A DNA stretch of 64,000 nt from an uncultured Acidobacteriota bacterium (GTDB taxonomy: Bacteria > Acidobacteriota > UBA6911 > RPQK01 > JAJDTT01). Shown one piece after another: positions 55,372 through 64,000 of the stretch. The notes under the pieces are model-generated. The model was not told the origin of the DNA. It searched no databases and worked only from the letters and a program-made list of their open reading frames with translations. Location of the stretch: positions 56,448 to 120,447 of the forward strand of contig CATOST010000013.1 of the NCBI GenBank assembly GCA_951812665.1. The letters are read 5' to 3'. Numbering within the stretch: the first letter of the stretch is position 1; every line of letters begins with the position of its first letter. The translations under genes and the position numbers were made by a program.

Positions 55372-56331
55372 ATGAGGCTCATCGGGTTCATAGCGCTCTT
55401 TTGGTCCATGCAGTCGGTTGCCTGGCCCCAGGAGACACCCATCGGCTCCCGCTGGTGGCCTTCCGAGTGGGGCGCCGCGGATCAACGCGGCGCCGCCAAC
55501 CGGATCACCCCGGCCAAGGTCCTGGAAGCCAGCCGGCTCATCCGCACCGGCAAGATCTACTCGCTGGGGCAGGTCTACGAGGAAGGGATGCCGCTGGCGG
55601 GCAAGCGGCATTTCAAGCTCACAATCCCAGGATCTCCCACTTCGGGCGACCCCACCGGATCGAACGGGCTCGTGGGTTTCGACGAGATGTTCAGCGGCGA
55701 GATCGGTCAGGTCGGAACCCAGTTCGACGGACTCGGCCATGTGGGAGTTCGACTGGCCGACGACGACTACTTCTACAACGGTTTCAAGCGGTCCCGGTTC
55801 GCCACTCCCTACGGGCTCCGGAAGCTGGGCGTCGAGAACGTGGGCGTCTTCTTTACCCGCGGGGTCCTCATCGACGTGGCCTCATACAAGGGCGTGGACC
55901 GTCTGCAGCCGGGATACGTCATCACCGCAGACGACCTGCAGGGAGCTCTGAAGAAACAGGGCGTGGAAGTCCGGGAAGGGGACGCGGTCCTGATCCGCAC
56001 CGGACACGAGAAGCTCTGGATGCGGGACAACGACCTTTACAACTCGGGTGAGCCGGGAATCGGCATGGAAGCGGCCCGCTGGCTCAGCAGCCGGAAAACG
56101 GCCCTGACCGGGGCCGACAATTGGGCCATCGAGGTGGTCCCGCACGAGAATCCGGACCGGCCCTTCGAGGTACATCAGTGGATGCTGGTGCGCCACGGGA
56201 TCTACAACCTGGAAAATCTCACGCTGGAGGAGTTGGCGCGGGACAAGGCCTACGAGTTCGCCTTCGTCTTCTCCCCTCTTCGCCTGAAGGGAGCCACCGG
56301 ATCTCCGGGAAATCCCATCGCCGTTCGCTAA
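55372..56331 (+). CDS. Exported cyclase-family (kynurenine formamidase-like) hydrolase
   Basis: A short signal peptide (IGFIALFWSMQSVAWPQ) is followed by a cyclase domain: WWPSEWGAADQRGAANRITP, GQVYEEGMPLAGKR, and the metal motif GTQFDGLGHVG, which carries the Gln/Asp/His positions. Later conserved parts are RGVLIDVASYKG, GDAVLIRTGHEKLW and IEVVPHENPDRPFEVHQWML. Members are Mn- or Zn-dependent hydrolases acting on amides or lactones. GAGGGAG precedes the ATG. It sits between an LLM oxidoreductase and a POT transporter, consistent with a small uptake-and-breakdown group. Confidence 0.87.
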   Translation: MRLIGFIALFWSMQSVAWPQETPIGSRWWPSEWGAADQRGAANRITPAKVLEASRLIRTGKIYSLGQVYEEGMPLAGKRHFKLTIPGSPTSGDPTGSNGLVGFDEMFSGEIGQVGTQFDGLGHVGVRLADDDYFYNGFKRSRFATPYGLRKLGVENVGVFFTRGVLIDVASYKGVDRLQPGYVITADDLQGALKKQGVEVREGDAVLIRTGHEKLWMRDNDLYNSGEPGIGMEAARWLSSRKTALTGADNWAIEVVPHENPDRPFEVHQWMLVRHGIYNLENLTLEELARDKAYEFAFVFSPLRLKGATGSPGNPIAVR

Positions 56332-56349
56332 TCCCGAAGACGTGAGTAT

Positions 56350-56354
56350 GGAGG
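56350..56354 (+). promoter_or_regulatory. Ribosome binding site deciding the POT transporter start
   Basis: GGAGG five bases before ATG 56360. It overlaps the earlier in-frame ATG at 56348, which has no such site; GTG at 56342 is also less supported. Confidence 0.65.
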
Positions 56355-56359
56355 CCTCC

Positions 56360-57850
56360 ATGGACCCATCGCAGACACCCGGCGGCGACCGCCGGCAGCA
56401 GACTTTTTTCGGTCATCCCCGAGGGCTCTCAACCCTCTTCTTCACCGAGATGTGGGAGCGATTCAGCTACTACGGCATGAGAGCTCTCCTGGTCCTGTTC
56501 ATGATCGACACCGCCCGCGGAGGCATGGGCATGGGCAAGGCCGAGGCAGGCGCGATCTACGGTCTGTACACCTTCGGGGTCTACGCGCTGGCCCTCCCGG
56601 GAGGATGGGTGGCGGACCGGCTCATCGGCCAGCGGCGCGCCGTCCTGGTGGGGGGGATCATCATCGCCGCCGGCCACTACGCGCTGGCGATTCCGACCGA
56701 GGTCACGTTCTACCTGGGGTTGGGCCTGGTGGCCCTGGGCACCGGGCTGCTGAAACCGAACGTCAGCGCCATCGTCGGAGACCTCTATACGGGAAACGAC
56801 GCGCGGCGGGACGCCGGATTCACCATTTTCTACATGGGAATCAACGTCGGAGCCTTCCTGGGGCCGGGGATCTGCTCCCTCCTGGGCGAGAAGGTGGATT
56901 GGCATCTGGGCTTCGGCGCCGCCGGCGTGGGCATGACCTTCGCCGTGCTGCAGTACGTGCTGGGACGGCGGCATCTGGCCGGGGCCGGTGAACTCAAGGG
57001 GGACGCGACCAGTCTCCAGGCGCAGGCCCGGTCCCGAGGCCAGTTCCTGAGGGGTCTGGGAGTGGTTGCCGCCGCGGCACTGGTTCTCGTCGCCCTGACC
57101 TCGGCCGGGCTCCTGACGCTCACCGTCGAGGCCGTGGCCCGAACCGTCTCGCTCTCGATTTCGGTCTTGGCCGTCCTCTATTTCAGCTACGTCATCCTGT
57201 TCGCCTGCAGAGACGGCCTGGAGAGGCGGCGGGTGGGTCTCATCTTCGTCCTCTTCATCGCAGCCGCGCTGTTCTGGTCCGGCTTCGAGCAGGCCGGATC
57301 CAGCATGAATCTCTTTGCCAAGGAACACACCGACCTGATGATCCTCTCCTGGGAGTTTCCCGCCGGTTGGCTGCAGCAGGTCAATCCCCTGTTGATCGTC
57401 CTGTTGGCCCCCTTGATGGGAATGCTCTGGGTCGGCCTCGGGTCGAGGAATCCGTCGCTGGGGGTCAAGTTCGCCTTCGCGCTGGTACTGCTGAGTGTCG
57501 GTTTTTTCGTCATGGCCTGGGGCTCCCAATACGTCGGTGCGGGCAAGGTGAGCCCCGTATGGCTGGTGACGACCTACTTCTTCCACACCGTGGGGGAACT
57601 CTGCCTGAGCCCGGTGGGGTTGAGCAGCATCACCAAGCTCTCGCCGGCGCGTCTTGTCGGGCAGATGATGGGAACCTGGTTCATGGGAGCCGCCCTGGGG
57701 AACCTCATCGCCGGACTCATGGCCGGACGGCTCGAGACCATGACCGCTGAGGAGCTGTTTTTCAACGTCGCCGTCACCTCGATCGTGGCCGGGGCCGTGT
57801 TCCTGATCTGCGCCCGGCCGATCCGGTGGCTGGCCGCCGGCGTGAAATAG
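56360..57850 (+). CDS. Proton-dependent oligopeptide transporter (POT/PTR family)
   Basis: Inner-membrane major-facilitator protein importing di- and tripeptides with protons. The N-terminal FFTEMWERFSYYGMRALLVL contains the ExxERFxYYG proton-coupling signature. About 12-14 membrane helices follow, including GLYTFGVYALALPGGWVADR, LGLVALGTGLLKPNVSAIVG with the family motif, and the C-terminal FHTVGELCLSPVGLSSITKL. Start at 56360 gives 496 residues. Six helices in the second half are well separated by a central loop around 215-240. Its genomic neighbour, the secreted cyclase, might supply substrate, but this is inference. Confidence 0.9.
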   Translation: MDPSQTPGGDRRQQTFFGHPRGLSTLFFTEMWERFSYYGMRALLVLFMIDTARGGMGMGKAEAGAIYGLYTFGVYALALPGGWVADRLIGQRRAVLVGGIIIAAGHYALAIPTEVTFYLGLGLVALGTGLLKPNVSAIVGDLYTGNDARRDAGFTIFYMGINVGAFLGPGICSLLGEKVDWHLGFGAAGVGMTFAVLQYVLGRRHLAGAGELKGDATSLQAQARSRGQFLRGLGVVAAAALVLVALTSAGLLTLTVEAVARTVSLSISVLAVLYFSYVILFACRDGLERRRVGLIFVLFIAAALFWSGFEQAGSSMNLFAKEHTDLMILSWEFPAGWLQQVNPLLIVLLAPLMGMLWVGLGSRNPSLGVKFAFALVLLSVGFFVMAWGSQYVGAGKVSPVWLVTTYFFHTVGELCLSPVGLSSITKLSPARLVGQMMGTWFMGAALGNLIAGLMAGRLETMTAEELFFNVAVTSIVAGAVFLICARPIRWLAAGVK

Positions 57851-57919
57851 AGGGCGGAGCGGATCAAGGCCCTCGGCGGACGGCCGCGACGGACCCCGGG
57901 CCGGAAGCCGCCTTTTTGG

Positions 57920-60900
57920 TCAGAAGACGAAACGAATTCCGAAGCGGGCCGCGACCGGGTCCAGGAACCGATCCTGCTGCAGGAAGCGAGGATCCTGGGT
58001 CGCGCCCTGGGAGGCGGCTATGGCCTCATAGTCGTAGCCGTTCAGGACTTGCGAGACGGGATCGCCGGGTTGCCACAAGGGAAGGGACTGGCGGTACAGG
58101 CTTCGGAAGGTCCGCAAACCCGTCCTCTGGTTGAAGAGATTGATGACGTTGAAGTTGATCTCGAACGCTCTGGTTTCGTCCGGGAAAGGGTGGAAGCGCT
58201 GGACCAGTGAGAGGTCCGTCTGGGTCCAGAACGGGTTTCGTCCGTCGCTCCCGCGGTTGTTCACCATGACGTCCACGTGTTCCAAATCGACCGTCCGGGT
58301 GATGGGCGTTCCGCTCATGGCGCGGAAGAAACCGCTCACAGCCATGTCCCACGGAGTGAGGACCATCCAATTAACCTTGAGCTGGTGCGTTCTGTCGGTG
58401 CCCAGCGGTCCGTCGATCAGGTTGCCGCCGGAGTCGTTGTTAAGGAACCAGAGATCGAAATCGCGATCCACGTTCGGACTGAGACGCCCGTTCTCGTCGG
58501 AGCTTCCCAAGCCTGAATAAAGACCGTAAAGCCGCGAATACACATATGCGACATCCGCAAACCAATGGTCTCGGATCGATTTCCGTAAGCGGAATTCGGC
58601 CGCGTTGTACGTGCGCTTGGGATGGGGGGTCACCGGCAGCCCCGCTTCCAGGAAACGGTCGACCGACAAGCCTCGCCCCGGATTGGTGATGTAGTAGGCT
58701 TCACCCGCCGGCGTCTGCCGGCCGACGTCCTCGATCGCCTCATCCAGGTTCTTTCGTGTGTACCGGACCGAAACCACATAGTCCGTCGCGGCCTCGATCT
58801 CGACCCCGGCCACGACTCCCGTCATGCGCATGGGTTTCAGATCGGGGTCCAAGTCCTCGAATGACGGGAGTCGCCAGTTCCTGGTCTCGACGAAAGTTCC
58901 AGGATAGTCCCCTTGGCCCGACAGCCCTCCGATTCGGGTCCAATCGAGCGTAGTGTCGTCCATCAGATAGTAATGGCTCAACCACTTGAACCCGCCGAAA
59001 GATCCGTTGGCCATCTCGAGTTTCATGGCGTCGTAGAAGCGGGCCCAACTACCGAAGAGCTTGACCTTCGCGTTACCGAGAAGGTCATAGGCAAAGCCCA
59101 GACGAGGCGCGGCCTTGTCCAGGAAGCCCCACTTGAAGACGGTTCCGGAAAACTCCGGAAGATCGCTGAAGGAGGGGATCTCTTCGTGCTCGAAGCGAAG
59201 TCCGAGGTTCAGGGTGAGCGCACCGTCGATGGTCCAGGCATCCTGGAAGAAAAGGGCATGGCGGTGCGTAACGACGTTCGCCACGACGCCGAACGGCGTG
59301 CGCAACTCGTAATAACCGCAGGGATCGTAGTGCACGCCGTCCGGACCCGTGCAGGTGCTGGTCCGGACATTCCCGTTCACGGTGTTGTAGGGGCGGGTGT
59401 AGTTGTAGAGGATGTAATCGAACTTGTAGGCGTCGTTGACGTCGTGGGCGAGCCCGTTGAACTGCCAGCCGAAGCGCAGATCGTGCTGCTGGCCGGCCAG
59501 GGTGGCCAGATAACTCCCGCTCAGGGACACCGTACTCTTTTTCTGGAAATCCTGGGAGGTATTGAAGCTTGCGGAATGGCTGATCGATGAGAAGCCACGT
59601 GGACGATACAAGGGGTCGTCCGGCGAGAATCCGACAAGTCCCGGCGTCTGGACAAACCGGTGACGGACCTGGTTCGGCCCCAGCAGTTGTTCGGTCTGGA
59701 TGGCGTTCAATCCCCACCGGGCGTCCACGATCGAAACCGGGAGACGGTGTGATGGTCATGGCTCCCGTAACCGTGTAACCGGGATGTTCGAACCCTTCTT
59801 CCGCCCATTCGTAATTCGGGTTGGAAGTACCGTCGCGATCGGGCAATCCACCCTTCCATCGCGACCGGTCCGAAACGTAGGAGGTCATGAATCTCACTTT
59901 GTCCGCGGGCTGGAAGTCGATCTTGGCGGTCGTGCTGCGCAACCGGTCCTGCCGTCTGAAATCGCCCGTTTCTCCGGATGTGAAGGTGACGGAGCGCGTC
60001 CGGTTTCGGATCTGGGGCAGGAGCGCCCCGAAGAACCAGATGCGGGTCGCGCCAGATCGGAACCTCCCAAGGTGAATCCGTATTCGTTGATCGCCTCATC
60101 GTCTTCGGCGTCGAACACGTATTCGGCCACGTCGGCGGACTGGGCCGGGTCCAGGCGCAACCGCTTGCTCGGGACACCGGTCAGTGCGCTGCCGCTGCCG
60201 TACCACAGTACGCTGCCGTGAAAGTCGTTCGATCCGCTCTTGGTCCGGATGCTGAGCACGCCCCCCATGGCGCCGCCGAATTCCGCCTCGTAACCGGCCG
60301 TCTTCAACTGGAACTCCTGCAGCGTCTCGACCCGTAGATTCTGGTTGTTCAACCCGTTGTACATGCTCGTGGTATCGACACACCGTCGATGTAGAAGACA
60401 TTCTCCGCGCCGGAGGAGCCGTCGACGGAGATTCCACGGACGTTCTGTCCCCTGTAGGTCACGTTGCCCGCCTGGGCTTCGATGTTGACGCTCGGCGTAA
60501 AGCTCGCGTAGTCGCTGAAGTCTCGACCGCCGGGAGCGTCGGTGATCCGTTGCCCGGTGTAGATCGCCGCCGACTCGCTCTTGAACGTATCGATCGCCGC
60601 CTGGCCCGCCTCGACGACGATCGTACTGTCGAGTTGACCCACCTCCAGACCCATCTCAACCGAAAAAATCCGTCCCCGCCTGGACGGCGATTTCTTCATT
60701 CACTGCAGTCTGGAACCCGGGAATCGGACGGTTACCGCGTAGTTTCCGGGTGGAAGGCTGTTCCTGATCACCAATCCGTGATCGTCGGAGACCCCGAATA
60801 CCGGCCGGATCAACACCCTGCTGCCGAACTCGACTTCGGCGCCGGGGATGACGCTACCGGTCGGGTCGGTGACGAGGACACGGAGACCGCCGAACTGCTG

Positions 60901-60978
60901 CTGCGCGGCGGCGGGAGCACTGATTGCTGCGAGGCAGGCGATTGCGACGAGTAGACGGGCCTCGTGCCGTTTCTTCAA
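57920..60978 (-). pseudogene. TonB-dependent receptor with about five frameshifts
   Basis: The whole is recognisable when frames are joined. TTG at 60978 (AAGGA upstream) gives signal peptide LLVAIACLAAISAPAAA and a carboxypeptidase-regulatory-like domain (LRVLVTDPTGSVIPGAEVEF). A plug follows ([20 protein letters not shown], then [20 protein letters not shown]), and a long barrel ends in RFGIRFVF at 57920. Shifts are needed near 60715, 60660 (A6 run), 60370, 60050 and 59740; the longest intact piece is 57920-59728. Either the gene is decaying or the sequence is poor here. Ligand unknown; barrel receptors of this acidobacterial type often import glycans or peptides. Confidence 0.8.
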
Positions 60979-61002
60979 TTTCCGTTGTCCTTGTTTCAGC
61001 TT

Positions 61003-61016
61003 AGCAGCCCGTGGCG
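61003..61016 (+). repeat. R2 element, solo arm fragment
   Basis: AGCAGCCCGTGGCGG preceded by CTT matches the R2 terminus. It lies between the divergent receptor and sialidase-like genes. Confidence 0.4.
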
Positions 61017-61078
61017 GAGCGTGGCGGCAGCGTAGTAGACTGGGCGGCAAAACCCAAGACCCGGGACGGAGGAACCCC

Positions 61079-62674
61079 ATGACCTCTCGAATTCACCGCC
61101 GTGGCTTTCAGAAGAGATTGACCCTGCTCCTGGGAGGCGCTTTGCTGGCAACCGTCGGCGGCTGCTCGCCCGCAGATGAGAGCCCCCCGGCATCCGGCGG
61201 CCCGAGCCATGGGATCCTCAGCATCACTCGGGGAGACGCGGACCTGACGGTTCCCGCGGACGTTCCCGAGGGCAAGAGGCTGGCGCTTACGGCCTCATCT
61301 TTCCGTTCCAGGTCGGTCCGCGCATGGCCGCCGCCTTCGTAAACATCCGGATCCGCAACGGCGTCATGGCGCCGGCCCGCAGCGGCGACGACTACGAGGT
61401 TGGCAACGACGTGGTCCTTTTCGACGACATCAACCTCCCTCCTTCAGCGCCTGCCGTACCCGTGACCCGAAACCACGAGGAGGCCAATCCCAACTCCGAT
61501 CCGCCCAACCAGACCGCCATCATGGTCAAGTACCCCATGAGGGGCGGATTCGTCCCCCTGGGGGCAAAGAACCCGGACGGTTCGCCCACCCCCACTCCGG
61601 AACCGGGTTCGGGATCGACACCGGCTTGGCGCGGCGCCCGGGCGACCCCAAGAGTGCCCACGGGGGAGGCATGTACGAGGGTGACGAGCGTTACCAGATC
61701 ATGGAGGTCTTCCAGTTCAGCTACGACGGGGATCAGTTTCGGGTGACCGGCGAAGAGCGAGTCCTCCCAACCGGCCTGGTTTCCGGCTGGAGCATCAGCA
61801 ACGGCGGCCTTACCAACGCCATCCCCGACGGAGACGACCTGCTGGTGGGCATGCACGCCTCCAGGGTGGACGGCGCGGGCAACCCGGAGCCGGAGGGTAC
61901 CCGCGGGTCCGGCGTCCTGCGCTGGCAACGGACCGACGGCGTATGGCGTCCCGTCTCTTTCGTTCCGGGTGACCGGCACCGACGAGTCCACCGAGCCCAG
62001 TCTGATCCGCGACACCAACGGCGACCTGCTCTTTTCGGCCCGCGGCAAGGGCGGCACCCGTCCCCACGCCATCCGCGTCTGGCGCTCCCGGGACGGCGGG
62101 GAGACCTGGGAACAGATCATTCACATGGTGGGGAGTCATCTCCAGCTGCCCCATCACCCTGAACCAGGCGGCGGACGGGACTCCCTACATCGCCTCCAAC
62201 ATGTACCTGGTGCCTCTGGACCCCATACCCAAGCGGTTCCGGATACCGGCCGACGCGGAAGGCCGGGTCCGGGGAGGCGGATGGACCCGGCAGAAGCTGT
62301 ACCTCTGGCCCTTGAGCGACGACCGGGCCAGCCTGGAGGCGCCGATCCTGGGCCGTCACTGCAAGGCCGAATTCGGTCCGGCTCCGAGTGGCTCCATGTG
62401 GCGAGCGGACCACCCCTCGTCCACCACGGTTCAACTGGCCGACGGCAACTGGCACAACGTCATGGGATACCGGATCCACGACGACGTGGAGAGCCACGAA
62501 CTGCCGTCTCCGCCCCAGACCGGGGCGTATCTGGAAGAGGTCATCTCGGCGGGGAGAACCGATTCCCACTTGGAAATTCTGAACCACGCGGCCGTGTGTC
62601 CGGTTGCCGGGAGCGATCCTCGGTTCCGGGGAATTCGGGGGCCGTGGGATACCGAGGCGACCCAAGGAGGGTGA
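61079..62674 (+). pseudogene. Sialidase-like Asp-box lipoprotein, frameshifted (copy 1)
   Basis: GGAGG six bases upstream supports ATG 61079. The leader has a Tat-like RRGFQKR and lipobox-like TVGGCS, so the product would be a lipoprotein. Joined frames give VTRNHEEANPNSDPPNQTAI, then IMVKYPMRGGFVPLGA, EPSLIRDTNGDLLFSARGKG, and an Asp-box VWRSRDGGETWEQIIH (SxDxGxTW). The end is ADHPSSTTVQLADGNWHNVM and a stop at 62672-62674. Shifts are needed near 61287, 61600 (C5 run), 61965 and 62135 (G4 run). The fold is probably a sialidase-type beta-propeller; glycosidase activity is not established. Copy 2 starts one base after the stop. Confidence 0.7.
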
Positions 62675-62675
62675 C

Positions 62676-64000
62676 ATGTCCCATCCACTGACGAGACGCA
62701 GCTTCGCGAAGGCCATGGGGTTCAGTCTGGCCGGTGCCGGATTGGCCTCTTCATGGGCTTGCCGGCCGGAGTCATCGCCTCCGCCGGCCCCTTCCGGCGC
62801 GGGGACGCTCTCCATGACCACGGGTCCCCCCGACGTGGCCATCCCTCCCGATCAACCCGCGGACGAGATCTGGCGGTACGGCCTGACGTTCCCGTTTCAG
62901 GTCTCCTCCGACACTGCGGCCATTTTCTGCAACATCCGGAGGCAGTCGGGGCACGACTTCGAAATCGGGACCGACGTCTTCCTCTTCCGGAACCTCTCCG
63001 GACTCCAGGAGCGGGAAGCCATCCCCATCTCCCGCAACCATGAGGAGACGAACCCCCACTCCGATCCCCCGGGACGGCCGGCCATCATGGTCAAGTATCC
63101 GGTCCGGGGCGGCTTCGTGCCCAGGGGCGCATTGCTGGAGGACGGCTCGCCCCACCCCCCACGCCGGAACCGGATTCGGATGCAGCCAGGTCATCGCCTG
63201 GACACCGGACCGGAAGGGGGTATATCCCGAAAACCAGCGCGAAGACTACATGGAGGTCTACCAACTGGCCTACGACGGACGGGGATTTGAGATCACGGCA
63301 ACCGCGCGGCTGAGGTTCGGCCGCCTCCTGGACGGCGCCGTGCTCTCCAACCCCGGTATCACAACGGCGATAGCGGACGGCGAGGATCTGCTCTTCGCCA
63401 TGGGCGGCCGGATCGAACAGGCCCGCGGTTCGGGACTGACCCGCTGGCGGCGCGGCCAGGAGGGTTGGCGCCCCGTCTCCTGGACTGCCATCACGGGGCC
63501 GGACAACGCCTTCGAGCCCAGCGTGGTCCGGGACCGGGACGGAAGCCTTCTGTTCTGCGCCCGGGGCGGCCGTGCGCCCGACTACAACGACGTCCGGGTC
63601 TGGCAATCGACCGGCGCGGACGCCCCCCTGGAAGCAGGTCATCCACGTCCGTGGAGTCGTATCCACGGCTCCCATCGCCATCAACACGAGCCGCAGCGGC
63701 GATCCCTATTGGCCTCCAACCTGTACAGCGGTCCTGGAGGAACCGATGGTTCCCGGGCACCGGTACCCCCGAGACGAGCAGGGGAACACGCGTCTGGGCG
63801 GATGGCTCCGTGAACGCTTGGCGTTCTGGCCGCTGGACCAGGAACGGCGGGGGCTGGAGACGCCTCTCCTGGTGCGCCATTGCGCCGGCGACTTCGGCCC
63901 GGCCCCGTCGGGCTTCACCTGGGGAGTGGACCACCCTTCCGCCCAAACCGTGCGCCTGGCCGACGGGCAGTGGCATGACGTCATCGGCATGCGGATCTGC
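62676..64000 (+). pseudogene. Sialidase-like Tat lipoprotein, frameshifted, runs off the window (copy 2)
   Basis: AAGGAGG five bases upstream supports ATG 62676. The Tat signal TRRSFAKAMGF leads to lipobox-like SSWACRP. The body parallels copy 1: RYGLTFPFQVSSDTAAIF, ISRNHEETNPHSDPPGRPAI, VKYPVRGGFVPRGA, EPSVVRDRDGSLLFCARGG. The Asp-box position is degenerate (VWQSTGADAPWKQVIH). Shifts are needed near 63150 (C6 run, the site homologous to 61600), 63627, 63710 and 63745. The last readable part is WGVDHPSAQTVRLADGQWHD, matching the end of copy 1, so only a few dozen codons are missing beyond 64000. Confidence 0.7.

Noticed and set aside
59700..64000. Programmed ribosomal frameshifting as the general explanation of the broken genes
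   Set aside because: Thirteen or so shifts in three genes, in both directions and without a common slippery motif or downstream structure, fit sequencing error or decay better; only the shared C-run was kept as a separate question.

Overview
This is a GC-rich chromosomal segment from a Gram-negative bacterium, most likely an acidobacterium. The support is an acidobacterial-type VWFA-related secreted protein (41416-42348), a long-tailed Hfq-like protein of a kind I associate with Acidobacteria, ExbB/ExbD/TonB-type outer-membrane machinery, carboxypeptidase-regulatory-domain beta-barrels, paired NtrC-type regulators, and the catabolic mix at the right end (DUF1080, M81, LLM oxidoreductase, secreted cyclase, Tat lipoproteins). 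No rRNA, CRISPR array, transposase or phage gene was seen.

Layout. 0.2-2.7 kb: tmk-holB-ricT, a widely conserved replication/RNA module. 2.7-3.6 kb: a TPR exported protein and an Hfq-like protein. 3.6-16.9 kb, all on the minus strand: exbB-exbD-exbD-TPR, eno, gpmI, three glycosyltransferases, rmlA, rmlB, smpB, pepA and a Fic-fold protein that has lost its catalytic residues. 17.3-21.5 kb: a membrane histidine kinase coupled to an NtrC-type regulator. 21.8-26.5 kb: a plugless outer-membrane barrel, rlmB and an orphan hydantoinase A. 26.7-31.5 kb: ntrYX and xerC. 31.7-39.2 kb: the core information block rpsO-pnp-larB, dnaG-rpoD, a terminator and a tRNA with CAT anticodon. 39.3-46.1 kb is a patchwork: a zinc-ribbon protein fused to an EVE/PUA-like domain, a tsf remnant, DUF1189 and VWFA proteins, cytochrome c, a DNA-methyltransferase remnant and an exported catalase-peroxidase. 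46.3-57.9 kb is a catabolic/oxidoreductase region: PQQ enzyme, SDR, DUF1080, M81, sugar kinase-like, FtsX permease, LLM, cyclase, POT transporter. 57.9-64.0 kb holds a TonB-dependent receptor and two tandem sialidase-like Tat lipoproteins, all interrupted by frameshifts.

The most unusual structure is not a gene cluster but three families of short, palindromic, protein-free repeats. One is a 160-bp element with imperfect terminal inverted repeats: three full copies at 30321, 35195 and 51516, plus shrunken copies. The second is a roughly 30-bp hairpin with a covarying stem. The third is a glycosyltransferase-end palindrome at 9399 and 48820. Several genes terminate inside these repeats, which supply their stop codons or C-terminal tails. 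The dense frameshifts in the last 4.3 kb contrast with intact genes over the first 57.8 kb and are as compatible with poor sequence as with real decay.
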